Of a stretch of 64,000 nt of DNA, positions 25,130 through 33,455 are shown piece by piece. The notes below the pieces were generated by a model, which saw only the letters and a program-made list of their open reading frames with translations, did not search any database and was not told the DNA's origin. The position numbers were made by a program, and so were the translations under genes. Within the stretch, counting starts at the first letter, position 1, and the number at the start of each line of letters is the position of its first letter. The stretch is from Kineococcus xinjiangensis. Its GTDB lineage: Bacteria > Actinomycetota > Actinomycetes > Actinomycetales > Kineococcaceae. Location: NCBI RefSeq assembly GCF_002934625.1, contig NZ_PTJD01000003.1, forward strand, positions 338,850-402,849, read 5' to 3'.

Positions 25130-26110
25130 GTGACCGCGCTGCCCGCCGAGCCGCTCGACCCCCCGCGGGTCCTGCGCTGGCGCCCCGGCCGGCCGGTCGA
25201 CGTCCCCCTGCACCTGTCGGCGCTGCGCCGCGGCGGGAGCGACCCCGCGTTCGCCTCCGCCGGGGGTGTCGTCTGGCGCGCCACCCGCACCCCCGAGGGC
25301 CCGGCGACGCTGCGGATCGTGGCCGTGCCGGGCGACGGCGAGGTCGAGGCCGCCGCCTGGGGCCCCGGAGCGGAGTGGGCCCTCGACGGGGTGCCCGGCC
25401 TCCTCGGGGCCTGCGACGACGACGCGGCGGAGTTCGTCCCCCGCCCCGAGCACCGGGTCCTCGTCGAGGCGTGGCGCCGCCACCGGGACTGGCGCGTCCC
25501 TCGCAGCCGCGCCGTGTTCGAGTGCATCTCCGCCTCCGCCCTGGAGCAGGTCGTCTCCACCAGGGAGGCGTTCGCGTCGTGGCGCTGGCTGGTGCGCCGC
25601 TTCGGGGAGCCCGCCCCCGGCCCGGTGGACCTGTTCGTGCCGCCCGCCCCGGAGCAGTGGCGGCGCATCCCGTCCTGGGCGTGGCTGGAGGCGGGCGTGG
25701 AGCTGCGCCGCCGTCGCGTCACGCTCGCCGCCGCACCGTGCGCGGGGCGGCTGGAGCAGACGCTGGACCTCGCTCCCGCCGTCGCCGACCGGGCGCTGCG
25801 CACCATCCCCGGACTCGGGGTGTGGACGTCGGCGGAGGTGCGCTCGAAGGCCCACGGCCACGCCGACGCGTTCTCCTTCGGTGACCTGCACGTCGCCCGG
25901 GAGGTCTCCTACGCGCTGACCGGCGAGGTGCTGGACGACTACGGCTGCGCGGAGGTCATCGAGTGCTACCGCGGCCACCGCTACCGGGTGCAGCGGCTGG
26001 TGATGCTCAGCGGCGTGCGGCGCCCGCGCGCCGCGCCGCGGATGGCGTTCCCCACGCACACCCCCAGTCGCACCGTCCCCGGTGCGCGGGCCCGGCGGGG
26101 GCGCCCGTGA
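25130..26110 (+). CDS. AlkA-like HhH-GPD DNA glycosylase
   Basis: The 326-residue protein has an N-terminal beta-rich half and a C-terminal helix-hairpin-helix glycosylase domain. RTIPGLGVWTSAEV is the HhH, followed by HADAFSFGDLHV with the Asp that acts in base excision, as in 3-methyladenine glycosylase II. It should remove alkylated bases from DNA. The segment LVEAWRRHRDWRVPRSRAVF matches the family linker. GTG 25130 is a leaderless start. Confidence 0.8.
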   Translation: MTALPAEPLDPPRVLRWRPGRPVDVPLHLSALRRGGSDPAFASAGGVVWRATRTPEGPATLRIVAVPGDGEVEAAAWGPGAEWALDGVPGLLGACDDDAAEFVPRPEHRVLVEAWRRHRDWRVPRSRAVFECISASALEQVVSTREAFASWRWLVRRFGEPAPGPVDLFVPPAPEQWRRIPSWAWLEAGVELRRRRVTLAAAPCAGRLEQTLDLAPAVADRALRTIPGLGVWTSAEVRSKAHGHADAFSFGDLHVAREVSYALTGEVLDDYGCAEVIECYRGHRYRVQRLVMLSGVRRPRAAPRMAFPTHTPSRTVPGARARRGRP

Positions 26111-26181
26111 GGGTTCTCGTCGCCGGGCGGTCCGGCGTCCTGCACGGGCAGCGGTGCGGGAGCTGCACGCCGCCCCGCTGA
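26107..26181 (+). CDS. Possible 24-residue coupled small ORF
   Basis: GTG 26107 overlaps the glycosylase stop (GTGA), the same junction used by real operon neighbours in this window. It encodes 24 residues, ending with CGSCTPPR. It may be a real microprotein, a remnant of a lost gene, or chance. Nothing else supports it. Confidence 0.25.
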   Translation: MRVLVAGRSGVLHGQRCGSCTPPR

Positions 26182-26209
26182 CCGCCCCCGGCCGGTCACC
26201 CCTGGCCGG

Positions 26210-27262
26210 TCACCTCTGACGGGCCGTCTCCGCGCTGACCACCACCACGTCGCCGTCCCGCCGCAGCACCCCGCGCAGGTCCTCCGCCCACAGCGCCGCC
26301 AGCAGCCGCTGGACGAGCATCCCCAGGGCCACGCCGTCGCCACCGGCGAGCCGCACCTCGCGCCCGTGAGGCAGAGCCGTGCAGCCGCCACCGCCCGCGG
26401 CCAGCGCCACGGCCACCGCCCGCCGCACCCGCTCCCCGACGGGCCCGGGAGCCACCGGCGGCGGTGCGAGGTGGGCCGCGCCCAGGGCCGCGCGCACCGC
26501 CTCCACGTGCCCGAGGCGGAACCAGTCCTCGCCCGGGGCGCGCAGCAGCGACGCCGCCCCGGGCCCGTCCTCCTCGCCGACCTCCGCCGCGAGGCCCCGC
26601 ACCAGCGCGGCCGGCACCCGCAGCACCTTGCCCTTGACCAGGTCGGCGGCGGCGGCGACCTCGTCGGCCAGCGCCCGCACGGTCACCTCCAGGGGGCGGC
26701 CCTCGGCGTCGACGCCGCCGCGCAGGTCGTCGCCGACCCGCAGCCCCGCGCAACCCAGGGCGAAGTCCGTCTGCCCGACCCGCCACGGGCGGCCGGCGGT
26801 GTCGGTGAGGACGACGGCCAGGCGGACGCCGGTGAGTTCCCGCAGCCGCGCGCGCAGCCGCCGCGCCGCCTCGTCCGGGTCGGCGGGCAGCAGGAGCACC
26901 GTGCCGGCGGGGGTGTTGGAGGCGTCCACGCCGGCCGCGGCCATCACGGGACCCGCCGCCGACTCCACGATCGCCGCCAGCCCGCGCGTGGTGCGCCGCG
27001 CGGCGACGGTGCGGCGCGACTGCTCCGCCACGGCGGCGTCCCGCTCGGCGGCCGGGCGCGTCAGCCCTTCCGCCTTCGACCACACCTTGCTGGAGACCGC
27101 CAGGACGTCGCCGTCGGCAGGCGGGCAGGGCAGCGCCGCCACCAGCAGCGCGGCCAGGTCGTCCCCGGCGCGGACCTCGCCCATCCCCGTCAGCGCCCGG
27201 ACCTCCAGGACCGGAACGGCCGGCACGGGCGCCTCCGGCGTGCCGGGTTCGACGGTGCTCAC
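26210..27262 (-). CDS. cofE: Coenzyme F420-0:L-glutamate ligase (CofE/FbiB-type)
   Basis: The 350-residue protein has a CofE domain in the first ~250 residues: GDVLAVSSKVWSKAEG, VDASNTPAGTVLLLPADPD, VVLTDTAGRPWRVGQTDFAL and LVKGKVLRVPAALVRGL. It adds glutamates to F420-0 with GTP. Mycobacterial FbiB (about 450 residues) carries a C-terminal nitroreductase-like domain that reduces dehydro-F420-0. Here only about 100 C-terminal residues remain and no flavin-binding motif is visible. GTG 27262 overlaps the cofD stop by 4 nt. Confidence 0.85.
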   Translation of the reverse strand: MSTVEPGTPEAPVPAVPVLEVRALTGMGEVRAGDDLAALLVAALPCPPADGDVLAVSSKVWSKAEGLTRPAAERDAAVAEQSRRTVAARRTTRGLAAIVESAAGPVMAAAGVDASNTPAGTVLLLPADPDEAARRLRARLRELTGVRLAVVLTDTAGRPWRVGQTDFALGCAGLRVGDDLRGGVDAEGRPLEVTVRALADEVAAAADLVKGKVLRVPAALVRGLAAEVGEEDGPGAASLLRAPGEDWFRLGHVEAVRAALGAAHLAPPPVAPGPVGERVRRAVAVALAAGGGGCTALPHGREVRLAGGDGVALGMLVQRLLAALWAEDLRGVLRRDGDVVVVSAETARQR

Positions 27263-28332
27263 GTCCGCGACGCCCCCGCCGGGCTCAGCGCCAGGCCCAG
27301 GTCCAGCGCGGCCCGCGCCAGGGCGGCCGTGGCGTCCGGGCCGCTCATCAGCAACGGCCGCGGCAGCACCCGCAACCGCCCGCCGTGGGCGCCGCCGGGC
27401 TCGAAGGCGTCGGCCTCGGCGACCAGCCAGCCGTCGAGGAAGTCGGCGTAGAGCCCCGCCACCGCCTCCGCCGTCGACGGCACCCCGAGCGCCGCGAGGC
27501 AGGCGTCGGCCATGCCGCGCACCGGCGCGCCGCCGATCACGGGGGAGACCCCCACGACGGGCGCGGTGGTGGCGCGCAGGGCGTCGCGGACGCCGGGCAC
27601 CTGCAGGATCGTGCCGATCGAGACGACGGGGTTGCTCGGCGGCAGCACCACCACGTCGGCGTCCGACAGCGCCTCCAGCACTCCGGGAGCCGGGCGCGCC
27701 GCGGCGGCGCCCAGGGGCTCGATGCGCAACGCCGGGACCTTCGCGTGCAGCCGCACCCACCACTCCTGGAAGTGCACGCGCCGGCCCCCCGCCTCCCCGG
27801 CGTGGGCGGCGGGGTCCACGGGTGCGAGGTCGACGTGGGTCTCGACGACGTCGTCGGTCATCGGCAGCAGCCGCACCCCCGGCCGCCAGCGCTCGCACAG
27901 CCGGGCGGTGACCTCCGACAGCGGCAGGCCCTCGCGCAGCAGCCTCGTGCGCACCAGGTGGGTGGCGATGTCCTTGTCGCCGAGGGTGAACCACGTCGGC
28001 TGCTGCCCGTAGGCGGCGAGCTCGTCGGCGACGCCGGAGGTCTCGTCGCTGCGTCCCCAGCCGCGCTCGTCGTCGATGCCGCCGCCGAGGGTGTACATCA
28101 CCGAGTCCAGGTCGGGGCAGACCCGCAGACCGTGCAGGGTGATGTCGTCGGCGGTGTTGCCGACCACGGTGACCTCCGCCGCGCGCAGGTCGGGGGCGCT
28201 CGCCGAGCGCAGGGCCGCCAGGAGGCCGCGCAGGAAGCGGGCACCCCCCACGCCCCCCGCGAGCGCGGTGACGCGCAGGCCGGCCGGGGGAGAGGGCGGG
28301 GCGGCGGGTGCGGGAGAGGCTGCCTCAGTCAC
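27259..28332 (-). CDS. cofD: 2-phospho-L-lactate transferase, F420 biosynthesis (CofD/FbiA)
   Basis: The 357-residue enzyme has the CofD opening ALAGGVGGARFLRGL, then VVGNTADDITLHGLRV, CPDLDSVMYTLGG and the nucleotide-site stretch LPPSNPVVSIGTIL. It transfers a phospholactate or phosphoenolpyruvate moiety onto the deazaflavin Fo. The frame is open upstream to 28440, but VTEAASPAPAAPPSPP followed by the conserved start favours GTG 28332. It is the first gene of the cofD-cofE operon and is divergent from whiB. Confidence 0.9.
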   Translation of the reverse strand: MTEAASPAPAAPPSPPAGLRVTALAGGVGGARFLRGLLAALRSASAPDLRAAEVTVVGNTADDITLHGLRVCPDLDSVMYTLGGGIDDERGWGRSDETSGVADELAAYGQQPTWFTLGDKDIATHLVRTRLLREGLPLSEVTARLCERWRPGVRLLPMTDDVVETHVDLAPVDPAAHAGEAGGRRVHFQEWWVRLHAKVPALRIEPLGAAAARPAPGVLEALSDADVVVLPPSNPVVSIGTILQVPGVRDALRATTAPVVGVSPVIGGAPVRGMADACLAALGVPSTAEAVAGLYADFLDGWLVAEADAFEPGGAHGGRLRVLPRPLLMSGPDATAALARAALDLGLALSPAGASRT

Positions 28333-28420
28333 CGGGGCATCCTGCCGCGCCCGCCTGTGAACCCCCGTCCAGGGCAGCGCGAACTGCCGGACGCCGTTAC
28401 CACGACGCCTCGCGCTGGGC

Positions 28421-28449
28421 TTGACTCTGCCAGATGACACGCGTGTAAT
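28421..28449 (+). promoter_or_regulatory. Strong promoter TTGACT-N17-TGTAAT for whiB, with palindrome
   Basis: TTGACT (28421-28426) and TGTAAT (28444-28449) are 17 nt apart. A perfect palindrome ACACGCGTGT (28437-28446) overlaps the -10, and GACAC, the core seen in WhiA sites, lies at 28436-28440. The start site would be near 28456, giving a leader of about 80 nt. Confidence 0.6.
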
Positions 28450-28536
28450 TCCACCAGTGACATCTTCTGAGTGATCACGGCGTCACCCGGGGTAGCGGCC
28501 CAGTGGCGCAAGGGGCAGGCGGCACCAGGGGGCGCA

Positions 28537-28893
28537 ATGAACGGCATCGGCGTGGATGACATGGGCGACGGCACGGGGACCGAGAGCACGGCGACCGAGG
28601 GCGAGGGTGGCCGCGGGAGCGAGCGGATCCTGCACCTGGTGCAGATCACGCCCCAGCCCGCGCTGACCCCCGAGGACCCGGGCTGGCAGGAGGTGGCGCT
28701 CTGCGCGCAGACCGACCCCGAGGCCTTCTTCCCCGAGAAGGGCGGCTCCACCCGCGAGGCCAAGCGCGTCTGCGGCTCCTGCGAGGTCCGCGTCGAGTGC
28801 CTGGAGTACGCCCTCGCCAACGACGAGCGGTTCGGCATCTGGGGCGGGCTGTCGGAGCGGGAGCGCCGCCGCCTCAAGCGCCGCGTCAGCTGA
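28537..28893 (+). CDS. whiB: WhiB-family iron-sulfur regulator (WhiB/WhmD type)
   Basis: The 118-residue Wbl protein has four cysteines, C56, C79, C82 and C88, for a 4Fe-4S cluster. It also has the GIWGG turn at 100-104 and a basic C-terminus RRRLKRRVS. The block AQTDPEAFFPEKGGSTREAK is typical of the WhiB/WhiB2/WhmD subgroup, which partners the primary sigma factor and controls septation or sporulation genes. ATG 28537 has AGGGGG about 5 nt upstream; ATG 28561 is an alternative. Confidence 0.92.
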   Translation: MNGIGVDDMGDGTGTESTATEGEGGRGSERILHLVQITPQPALTPEDPGWQEVALCAQTDPEAFFPEKGGSTREAKRVCGSCEVRVECLEYALANDERFGIWGGLSERERRRLKRRVS

Positions 28894-28916
28894 GCACCGC
28901 CCCCGGGCGGGTGCTC
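28892..28916. terminator. Hairpin between whiB and the convergent zincin gene
   Basis: GAGCACC (28892-28898) and GGTGCTC (28910-28916) pair, with further GC pairing inside. It overlaps the whiB stop codon. Confidence 0.55.
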
Positions 28917-28930
28917 GGGCGGGCGCCCGG

Positions 28931-29371
28931 TCAGTCGCCGCGGTAGCGCGGGTCGACCTCTTCGGGGGTCAGGTTCAGCAGGTGGGCCACCTGCTCCACG
29001 ACCACGTCGGCGACCAGGTCCTCCAGCTCGCCCTCCTGGGCCCGCGTCTCCAGCGGGCGCCGGTAGACGACGACCCGCGGCGGCGAGGAGCCGTCGGCGG
29101 GGAACAACCGCCCCATCGGCACCCCGCCCTCCTCCCACGGCGCGGGGTCGGACGGCGGCACGTCCTCCACGGCGAACTCCACGCCCGCCAGGTCCTCGGC
29201 CCAGCGCCGCTCCAGCAGCTCCACGGCGTCCAGCACCAGGTCGTCGAAGCGCTCCGCGCGGGTGCGCGCACCGGGGACGGTCGACGGCAGCAGCGGGCCG
29301 CGCAGGCCGCGGCCGTGCCGGTCCCTGCGCCGACGCCGCGGGCCGTCGATCGCGCGCCGGGTACCTGCCAC
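28931..29371 (-). CDS. Zincin-like metallopeptidase family protein lacking HExxH
   Basis: The 146-residue protein belongs to the small metallopeptidase-like family (RFDDLVLDAVELLERRWAED, then GRLFPADG and RVVVYRRPLE). At the expected active site it reads VVVEQVAHLLNLTPEEVD: the helix and downstream motif are present but the first zinc-binding His of HExxH is replaced. It is therefore probably not a zinc protease. The basic N-terminal 30 residues may be a tail or an over-extended start. It is transcribed towards whiB. Confidence 0.75.
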   Translation of the reverse strand: MAGTRRAIDGPRRRRRDRHGRGLRGPLLPSTVPGARTRAERFDDLVLDAVELLERRWAEDLAGVEFAVEDVPPSDPAPWEEGGVPMGRLFPADGSSPPRVVVYRRPLETRAQEGELEDLVADVVVEQVAHLLNLTPEEVDPRYRGD

Positions 29372-29498
29372 GGGGGCAGGCTACTCGCGCCCGATCACCC
29401 GCGTGGCTCGCCGCGCCGATCCGTGGACGAGGGCGCCCGGACGGGCGAACCGGACGGGAAACACGGCGGAGGTGCTCGGAACCGGGCGCGGCCTCGGG

Positions 29499-29504
29499 TA
29501 CCGT
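29499..29504 (+). promoter_or_regulatory. -10-like TACCGT, leaderless start
   Basis: TACCGT is followed by 7 nt and GTG 29512. Confidence 0.6.
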
Positions 29505-29511
29505 CGCGCTC

Positions 29512-29880
29512 GTGGCCGGAGGACGGAGGTGCACGCGCACCGCATGCGGGCAGGTGGCGGTCGCCACCCTGACCTACGTGTACTCCGACTCCACCGCGGT
29601 GCTCGGGCCGCTGGCCACCTACGCCGAGCCGCACTCCTACGACCTGTGCGGCGACCACGCGCGCCGCCTCACCGCCCCGCGCGGCTGGGAGGTCGTGCGG
29701 CTCGTCCCCGACGACGGGGGCCCGGGCCGCCGCCACGACGACTGGCTCGCCCTGGCCGACGCCGTCCGCGAGCCGGCGGCCGCGCCGGTCGAGGACCCGG
29801 CCGACACGCTCCGCCGCGGTCACCTGCGGGTGCTGCGCGACGGCGCGGGTCGTCGCCCCGGAGCCGGCCCCGCCGTCTGA
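29512..29880 (+). CDS. DUF3499 family protein
   Basis: The 122-residue actinobacterial protein has CTRTACG at the N-terminus, VATLTYVYSDSTAVLGPL, and HSYDLCGDHARRLTAPRGWE. The two cysteine groups and the histidine look like a metal site. The function is unknown. The leaderless GTG start is well supported. Its neighbourhood with phosphomannomutase and SAH hydrolase genes is common in actinobacteria. Confidence 0.85.
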   Translation: MAGGRRCTRTACGQVAVATLTYVYSDSTAVLGPLATYAEPHSYDLCGDHARRLTAPRGWEVVRLVPDDGGPGRRHDDWLALADAVREPAAAPVEDPADTLRRGHLRVLRDGAGRRPGAGPAV

Positions 29881-30007
29881 CGCCGGCGCCTTCAGCCGCG
29901 CCCGCGGCGGCGCGATCCTCCCGCTGCGCCCGGTCGGGCGCTCAAGCCGACGCCGGAACCTGCCGATGCAGGTGTCGCCTGTGAGCTGTCGACTCCGGAG
30001 GAGCCCC

Positions 30008-30316
30008 GTGCCCGCCACGCCCCGCACCAGCGCCAGCACCACCCGTCGTCCCCGGCGCACCCGCGCCCCCCGCATCGCGCCGCCCCTGGGCTCGCTGACG
30101 CAGCCGGAGCACCGCGACTCCTCCCTGGGGTGCGGGTCCTGCGGCAGTCCCCGCGTGACCCAGCTGTCCATGTCGCTCGCCGACGGCACACCCGTCGTGT
30201 TCGTCTCCTGCCACGTCTGCGAGGAGCGCAGCTGGCACGGCACCAGCGGCACCATGAGCGTCGACTCCATCCTCGACCGCTCGCGCAAGTCGGACCCCAA
30301 GGCCGCCGACGCCTGA
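30008..30316 (+). CDS. Small zinc-ribbon-like hypothetical protein
   Basis: The 102-residue protein has a basic, Thr/Arg/Pro-rich N-terminus of about 40 residues. A CGSCGS and CHVCEE pair (two CxxC knuckles about 30 residues apart) follows, typical of a zinc ribbon. The intervening sequence VTQLSMSLADGTPVVFVSC suggests a small beta-sheet. GGAGGA at 29997-30002 lies 5 nt before GTG 30008. The role is unknown. Confidence 0.7.
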   Translation: MPATPRTSASTTRRPRRTRAPRIAPPLGSLTQPEHRDSSLGCGSCGSPRVTQLSMSLADGTPVVFVSCHVCEERSWHGTSGTMSVDSILDRSRKSDPKAADA

Positions 30317-30389
30317 GACGGGGCTCGGGGAGCGCAGCCGGGGCCCGGGGGCCGGTCGACGCCGGGAGGGCGCAAGCCAGGGCCCCGGC

Positions 30390-30395
30390 TAGGCT
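30390..30395 (+). promoter_or_regulatory. -10-like TAGGCT, leaderless start of manB
   Basis: TAGGCT is followed by 7 nt and GTG 30403. Confidence 0.6.
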
Positions 30396-30402
30396 TCCGA
30401 GA

Positions 30403-31923
30403 GTGCCTCCTGCGCTGTCCTCCATCATCAAGGCCTACGACGTCCGGGGCACGGTCCCCGACCAGCTCGACGCGGGCGTCGTGCGCGCCCTGGGTGCCGC
30501 CTTCGCCGACGTCGTCGTCCTGCCCGAGCAGGCGCCGGCCGCCTCCGGTGCGGCGCGCCACGTCGTCGTCGGCCACGACATGCGCCCCTCCTCCCCGGAG
30601 CTGTCCGCGGCCTTCGCCGAGGGGGTCGCCTCCCGCGGCATCGACGTCGTCCTCATCGGGCTGGCCTCCACCGACGGCCTCTACTACGCCAGCGGTGCCG
30701 CGAGCGTGCCGGGGGCGATGTTCACCGCCAGCCACAACCCGGCGCAGTACAACGGCATCAAGCTCTGCCGCGCCGGCGCCCGGCCCGTCGGCCAGGACTC
30801 CGGCCTCTCCACGATCCGCGAGCTGGCGCAGTCCTGGCTCGACGCCGGTGAGGTGCCGCAGCCGCAGGGCGTCACCCCGGGCACCGTCACCGAGCAGGAC
30901 GTCCTCGCCGACTACGCCGGTCACCTGCGCTCCCTCGTGGACCTCTCCGGCATCCGGCCCCTGAAGGTCGTCGTCGACGCCGGCAACGGCATGGCCGGGC
31001 ACACCGTGCCCGCCGTGCTCGGCACCGCCGCCGGGCTGCCCGCGCTGCCCCTGGACGTCGTGCCGCTGTACTTCGAGCTCGACGGCACCTTCCCCAACCA
31101 CGAGGCCAACCCGCTGGAGCCCGCGAACCTGCGCGACCTGCAGGCCGCGGTGCGCGAGCACGGCGCCGACCTCGGCCTCGCCTTCGACGGGGACGCCGAC
31201 CGCTGCTTCGTCGTCGACGAGCGCGGCGAGCCGGTCAGCCCCAGCGCCGTCACCGCCCTCGTCGCCGAGCGCGAGATCGGCAAGGAGCGCGCCGCCGGCC
31301 GCGAGGCCGTGGTGATCCACAACCTCATCACCTCCCGGGCCGTGCCCGAGATCGTCGCCGAGCAGGGCGGGATCCCCGTCCGCACCCGCGTCGGGCACTC
31401 CTTCATCAAGGAGCGGATGGCGGAGGAGGGTGCCGTCTTCGGCGGTGAGCACTCCGCGCACTACTACTTCCGCGAGTTCTGGTCCGCCGACACCGGCATG
31501 CTGGCCGCGATGCACGTCCTCGCCGCCCTCGGCGAGGCCCCGCAGCCGCTGTCGCAGCTCGGCGCCCGCTACGAGCGCTACGTCGCCAGCGGCGAGATCA
31601 ACTCCACGGTCGCCGACGCCGCCGCCGTGGCCGCGTTCGTCGAGCAGGTCGTCACCGCCGAGGCGCGCGCCCGCGGCGAGGACGTCGAGGTCGACCGTCT
31701 CGACGGGCTGACCGTGACCCACCCCGCCTCCGACGCCGAGCCGATGTGGTGGTTCAACCTCCGCGCCAGCAACACCGAACCGCTGCTGCGGCTCAACGCC
31801 GAGGGCGCCGACGCCGCCACCATGCAGCACGTCCGCGACCGGGTCCTCGGCCTGGTCCGCGGCGAGCACGGCGGGTCCCTGACCGTCCCCGCCGCACCCG
31901 CGAGCGCCGGCGAGCGCTCGTGA
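30403..31923 (+). CDS. manB: Phosphomannomutase/phosphoglucomutase
   Basis: The 506-residue enzyme belongs to the alpha-D-phosphohexomutase family: phosphoserine loop TASHNP with Ser110, metal-binding loop DGDADR at 262-267, sugar-binding GGEHSAHYYFRE and the phosphate-binding C-terminal block RASNTEPLLRLN. It interconverts mannose-6-phosphate and mannose-1-phosphate for GDP-mannose and cell-wall glycans. It heads an operon: TGATG overlap with the next gene, and GTGA overlap with the third. Confidence 0.92.
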   Translation: MPPALSSIIKAYDVRGTVPDQLDAGVVRALGAAFADVVVLPEQAPAASGAARHVVVGHDMRPSSPELSAAFAEGVASRGIDVVLIGLASTDGLYYASGAASVPGAMFTASHNPAQYNGIKLCRAGARPVGQDSGLSTIRELAQSWLDAGEVPQPQGVTPGTVTEQDVLADYAGHLRSLVDLSGIRPLKVVVDAGNGMAGHTVPAVLGTAAGLPALPLDVVPLYFELDGTFPNHEANPLEPANLRDLQAAVREHGADLGLAFDGDADRCFVVDERGEPVSPSAVTALVAEREIGKERAAGREAVVIHNLITSRAVPEIVAEQGGIPVRTRVGHSFIKERMAEEGAVFGGEHSAHYYFREFWSADTGMLAAMHVLAALGEAPQPLSQLGARYERYVASGEINSTVADAAAVAAFVEQVVTAEARARGEDVEVDRLDGLTVTHPASDAEPMWWFNLRASNTEPLLRLNAEGADAATMQHVRDRVLGLVRGEHGGSLTVPAAPASAGERS

Positions 31924-32156
31924 TGGAGCCGTGGCTGCGGGCGGCCCTGCGCTGCCCGCAGTGCCGGGGCGAGCTCGTGGACGTGGACCCCGTGCCCGCG
32001 GGTGCCACGACCGGCCCCGCGGCACTGGCCTGCACCGGAGCCTGCGCCTGCAGCTACCCGGTCGTCGACGGCATCCCCGTCCTCCTCACCGACGAGGCTC
32101 GGCCCGCCGGTGGGGCACCACACCCTGCGCCACCCGCTGGAGGGAGCACCCCGTGA
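31923..32156 (+). CDS. Trm112-like small zinc-ribbon protein
   Basis: The 77-residue protein starts WLRAALRCPQCRGEL and has YPVVDGIPVLL, the hallmark of the Trm112/UPF0434 family, with a CPQC knuckle followed by a Cys-rich stretch ACTGACACS. Eukaryotic Trm112 activates methyltransferases; the bacterial role is unclear. ATG 31923 overlaps the manB stop (TGATG) and its own stop overlaps the next start. Placement between manB and an SIS gene is common in actinobacteria. Confidence 0.85.
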   Translation: MEPWLRAALRCPQCRGELVDVDPVPAGATTGPAALACTGACACSYPVVDGIPVLLTDEARPAGGAPHPAPPAGGSTP

Positions 32157-33337
32157 CCGTGGACGAAGCCCTGCTCGACGACCCCGAGGCGCTCGCCGCG
32201 GCGGACCACTCCGGCGTCCTGCGCACGCTGGCCACCGCCGGTGCCCAGGTCCGCGAGGCCGCGGCCCTGTCCGGCGAGGCGGGCGTCACCCGCCTCGCCG
32301 AGGAGCACCGCCCCCGCGCCGTCGTCGTGGCCTCCCTGGGCGGCTCGGCCGTCGTCTCCGACATCCTGCTGGCGCTGGCCGGGCGCGCCTGCCCGGTGCC
32401 CGTGCTCGTGCGCCGGGGCGGGCCGCTGCCCGCGTGGGTGGGACCCCTGGACCTGGTGGTCGCCGTGTCCCTGTCCGGTCGGGCCGCGGGGCCGCTGGCG
32501 CTGGCCGCCGAGGCCGCCCGCCGCGGCGCGCGGGTCGTCACCGTGGCCGACGAGGGCTCCCCCCTGGCGCAGGTCGGCGCCGGCCGCGGCAACGTGCAGG
32601 TGCCGCTGGCCCGCGGCAGCCGCGTCGAGGAGGGGCTGCGGGCCCGCTCCTCCCGCCTGTCGCTGTGGTCGCTGCTGGTGCCCGTGCTCTCCGCCGCCGA
32701 CGCCCTCGGGCTCGTGCGCACGCCCCCGGAGGTGCTGGCGGAGGTGGCCGACCGCCTGGACGCGGAGGCGGAGCAGTGCCGCCCGGCGTCGGAGGCGTTC
32801 CTCAACCCCGCCAAGACCCTCGCGCTGGACCTCGCGGGCAGCGTGCCGGTGATCCTCGCCGACGGCGACGTGGCGGGGGCGGCCGCCGCCCGGGCCGCGT
32901 CCATGCTCGCCCGCACCGCCCGGGTGCCAGCCGTGCGCGGGGCGCTGCCCGACGACGCCGGTGACGTGGTGGCGACCTTCGGCGGGCCGTTCGCGACCCG
33001 GCCCGACGACGTCTTCGCCGACCCCTTCCTCGACGACGCCGGGGCCGCGGCGCGCCTGCGCCTGCTGCTGCTGCGGGACGCGCCCACCGAGCCGGACGCC
33101 GCACCCGAGGTGGGCCCCACCGCACCCGCGGGTGCGGTGGTCGACGCCGTGGCCCAGACCGCGGCCGACGCCGGGGTGCGTGTCAGCGAGGTCGTTCCCG
33201 AGCCGGGCCCGCCGCTGGTGCGCCTGGCGCAGCTCGTGGCCCGCACGGACTTCGCCGCCACCTACCTGGCGCTCGCCGGCGGCATCGACCCCGCGGCCTC
33301 CCCGCACGTCGCCGACCTGCGGGACCGGCTCGGCTGA
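32153..33337 (+). CDS. SIS-domain sugar-phosphate isomerase-like protein
   Basis: The 394-residue protein resembles the bifunctional phosphoglucose/phosphomannose isomerase family. An SIS domain appears at about 45-190 (VVVASLGGSAVVSDILLALA, VVAVSLSGRAAGPLALAAEA) and a second one in the C-terminal half, ending QLVARTDFAATYLAL. With manB upstream it probably feeds fructose-6-phosphate into mannose-6-phosphate. In several actinobacteria such homologues lack clear catalytic residues, so enzymatic activity is inference. Confidence 0.8.
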   Translation: MTVDEALLDDPEALAAADHSGVLRTLATAGAQVREAAALSGEAGVTRLAEEHRPRAVVVASLGGSAVVSDILLALAGRACPVPVLVRRGGPLPAWVGPLDLVVAVSLSGRAAGPLALAAEAARRGARVVTVADEGSPLAQVGAGRGNVQVPLARGSRVEEGLRARSSRLSLWSLLVPVLSAADALGLVRTPPEVLAEVADRLDAEAEQCRPASEAFLNPAKTLALDLAGSVPVILADGDVAGAAAARAASMLARTARVPAVRGALPDDAGDVVATFGGPFATRPDDVFADPFLDDAGAAARLRLLLLRDAPTEPDAAPEVGPTAPAGAVVDAVAQTAADAGVRVSEVVPEPGPPLVRLAQLVARTDFAATYLALAGGIDPAASPHVADLRDRLG

Positions 33338-33387
33338 GCGGAGCGCCCGCGCGGGCCGCCCGGCGGGCGGGCGCGGGCCCGATGCAG

Positions 33388-33433
33388 GCCGACGGGCCCC
33401 CACCGACCGCGAGGTCGGTGGGGGCCCGTCGGC
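33388..33433. terminator. Perfect 21-bp hairpin between convergent genes
   Basis: Arms 33388-33408 and 33413-33433 are fully complementary around the tetraloop GCGA. There is no T-tract. It serves the manB operon from one side and the DUF808 gene from the other. Confidence 0.8.
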
Positions 33434-33455
33434 GTCCGGACGTGGCGCCCCGCGG

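Noticed and set aside
26160..26215. GGCCGGTCACC repeats as a terminator
   Set aside because: The copies are direct, not inverted, so no stable hairpin is evident.
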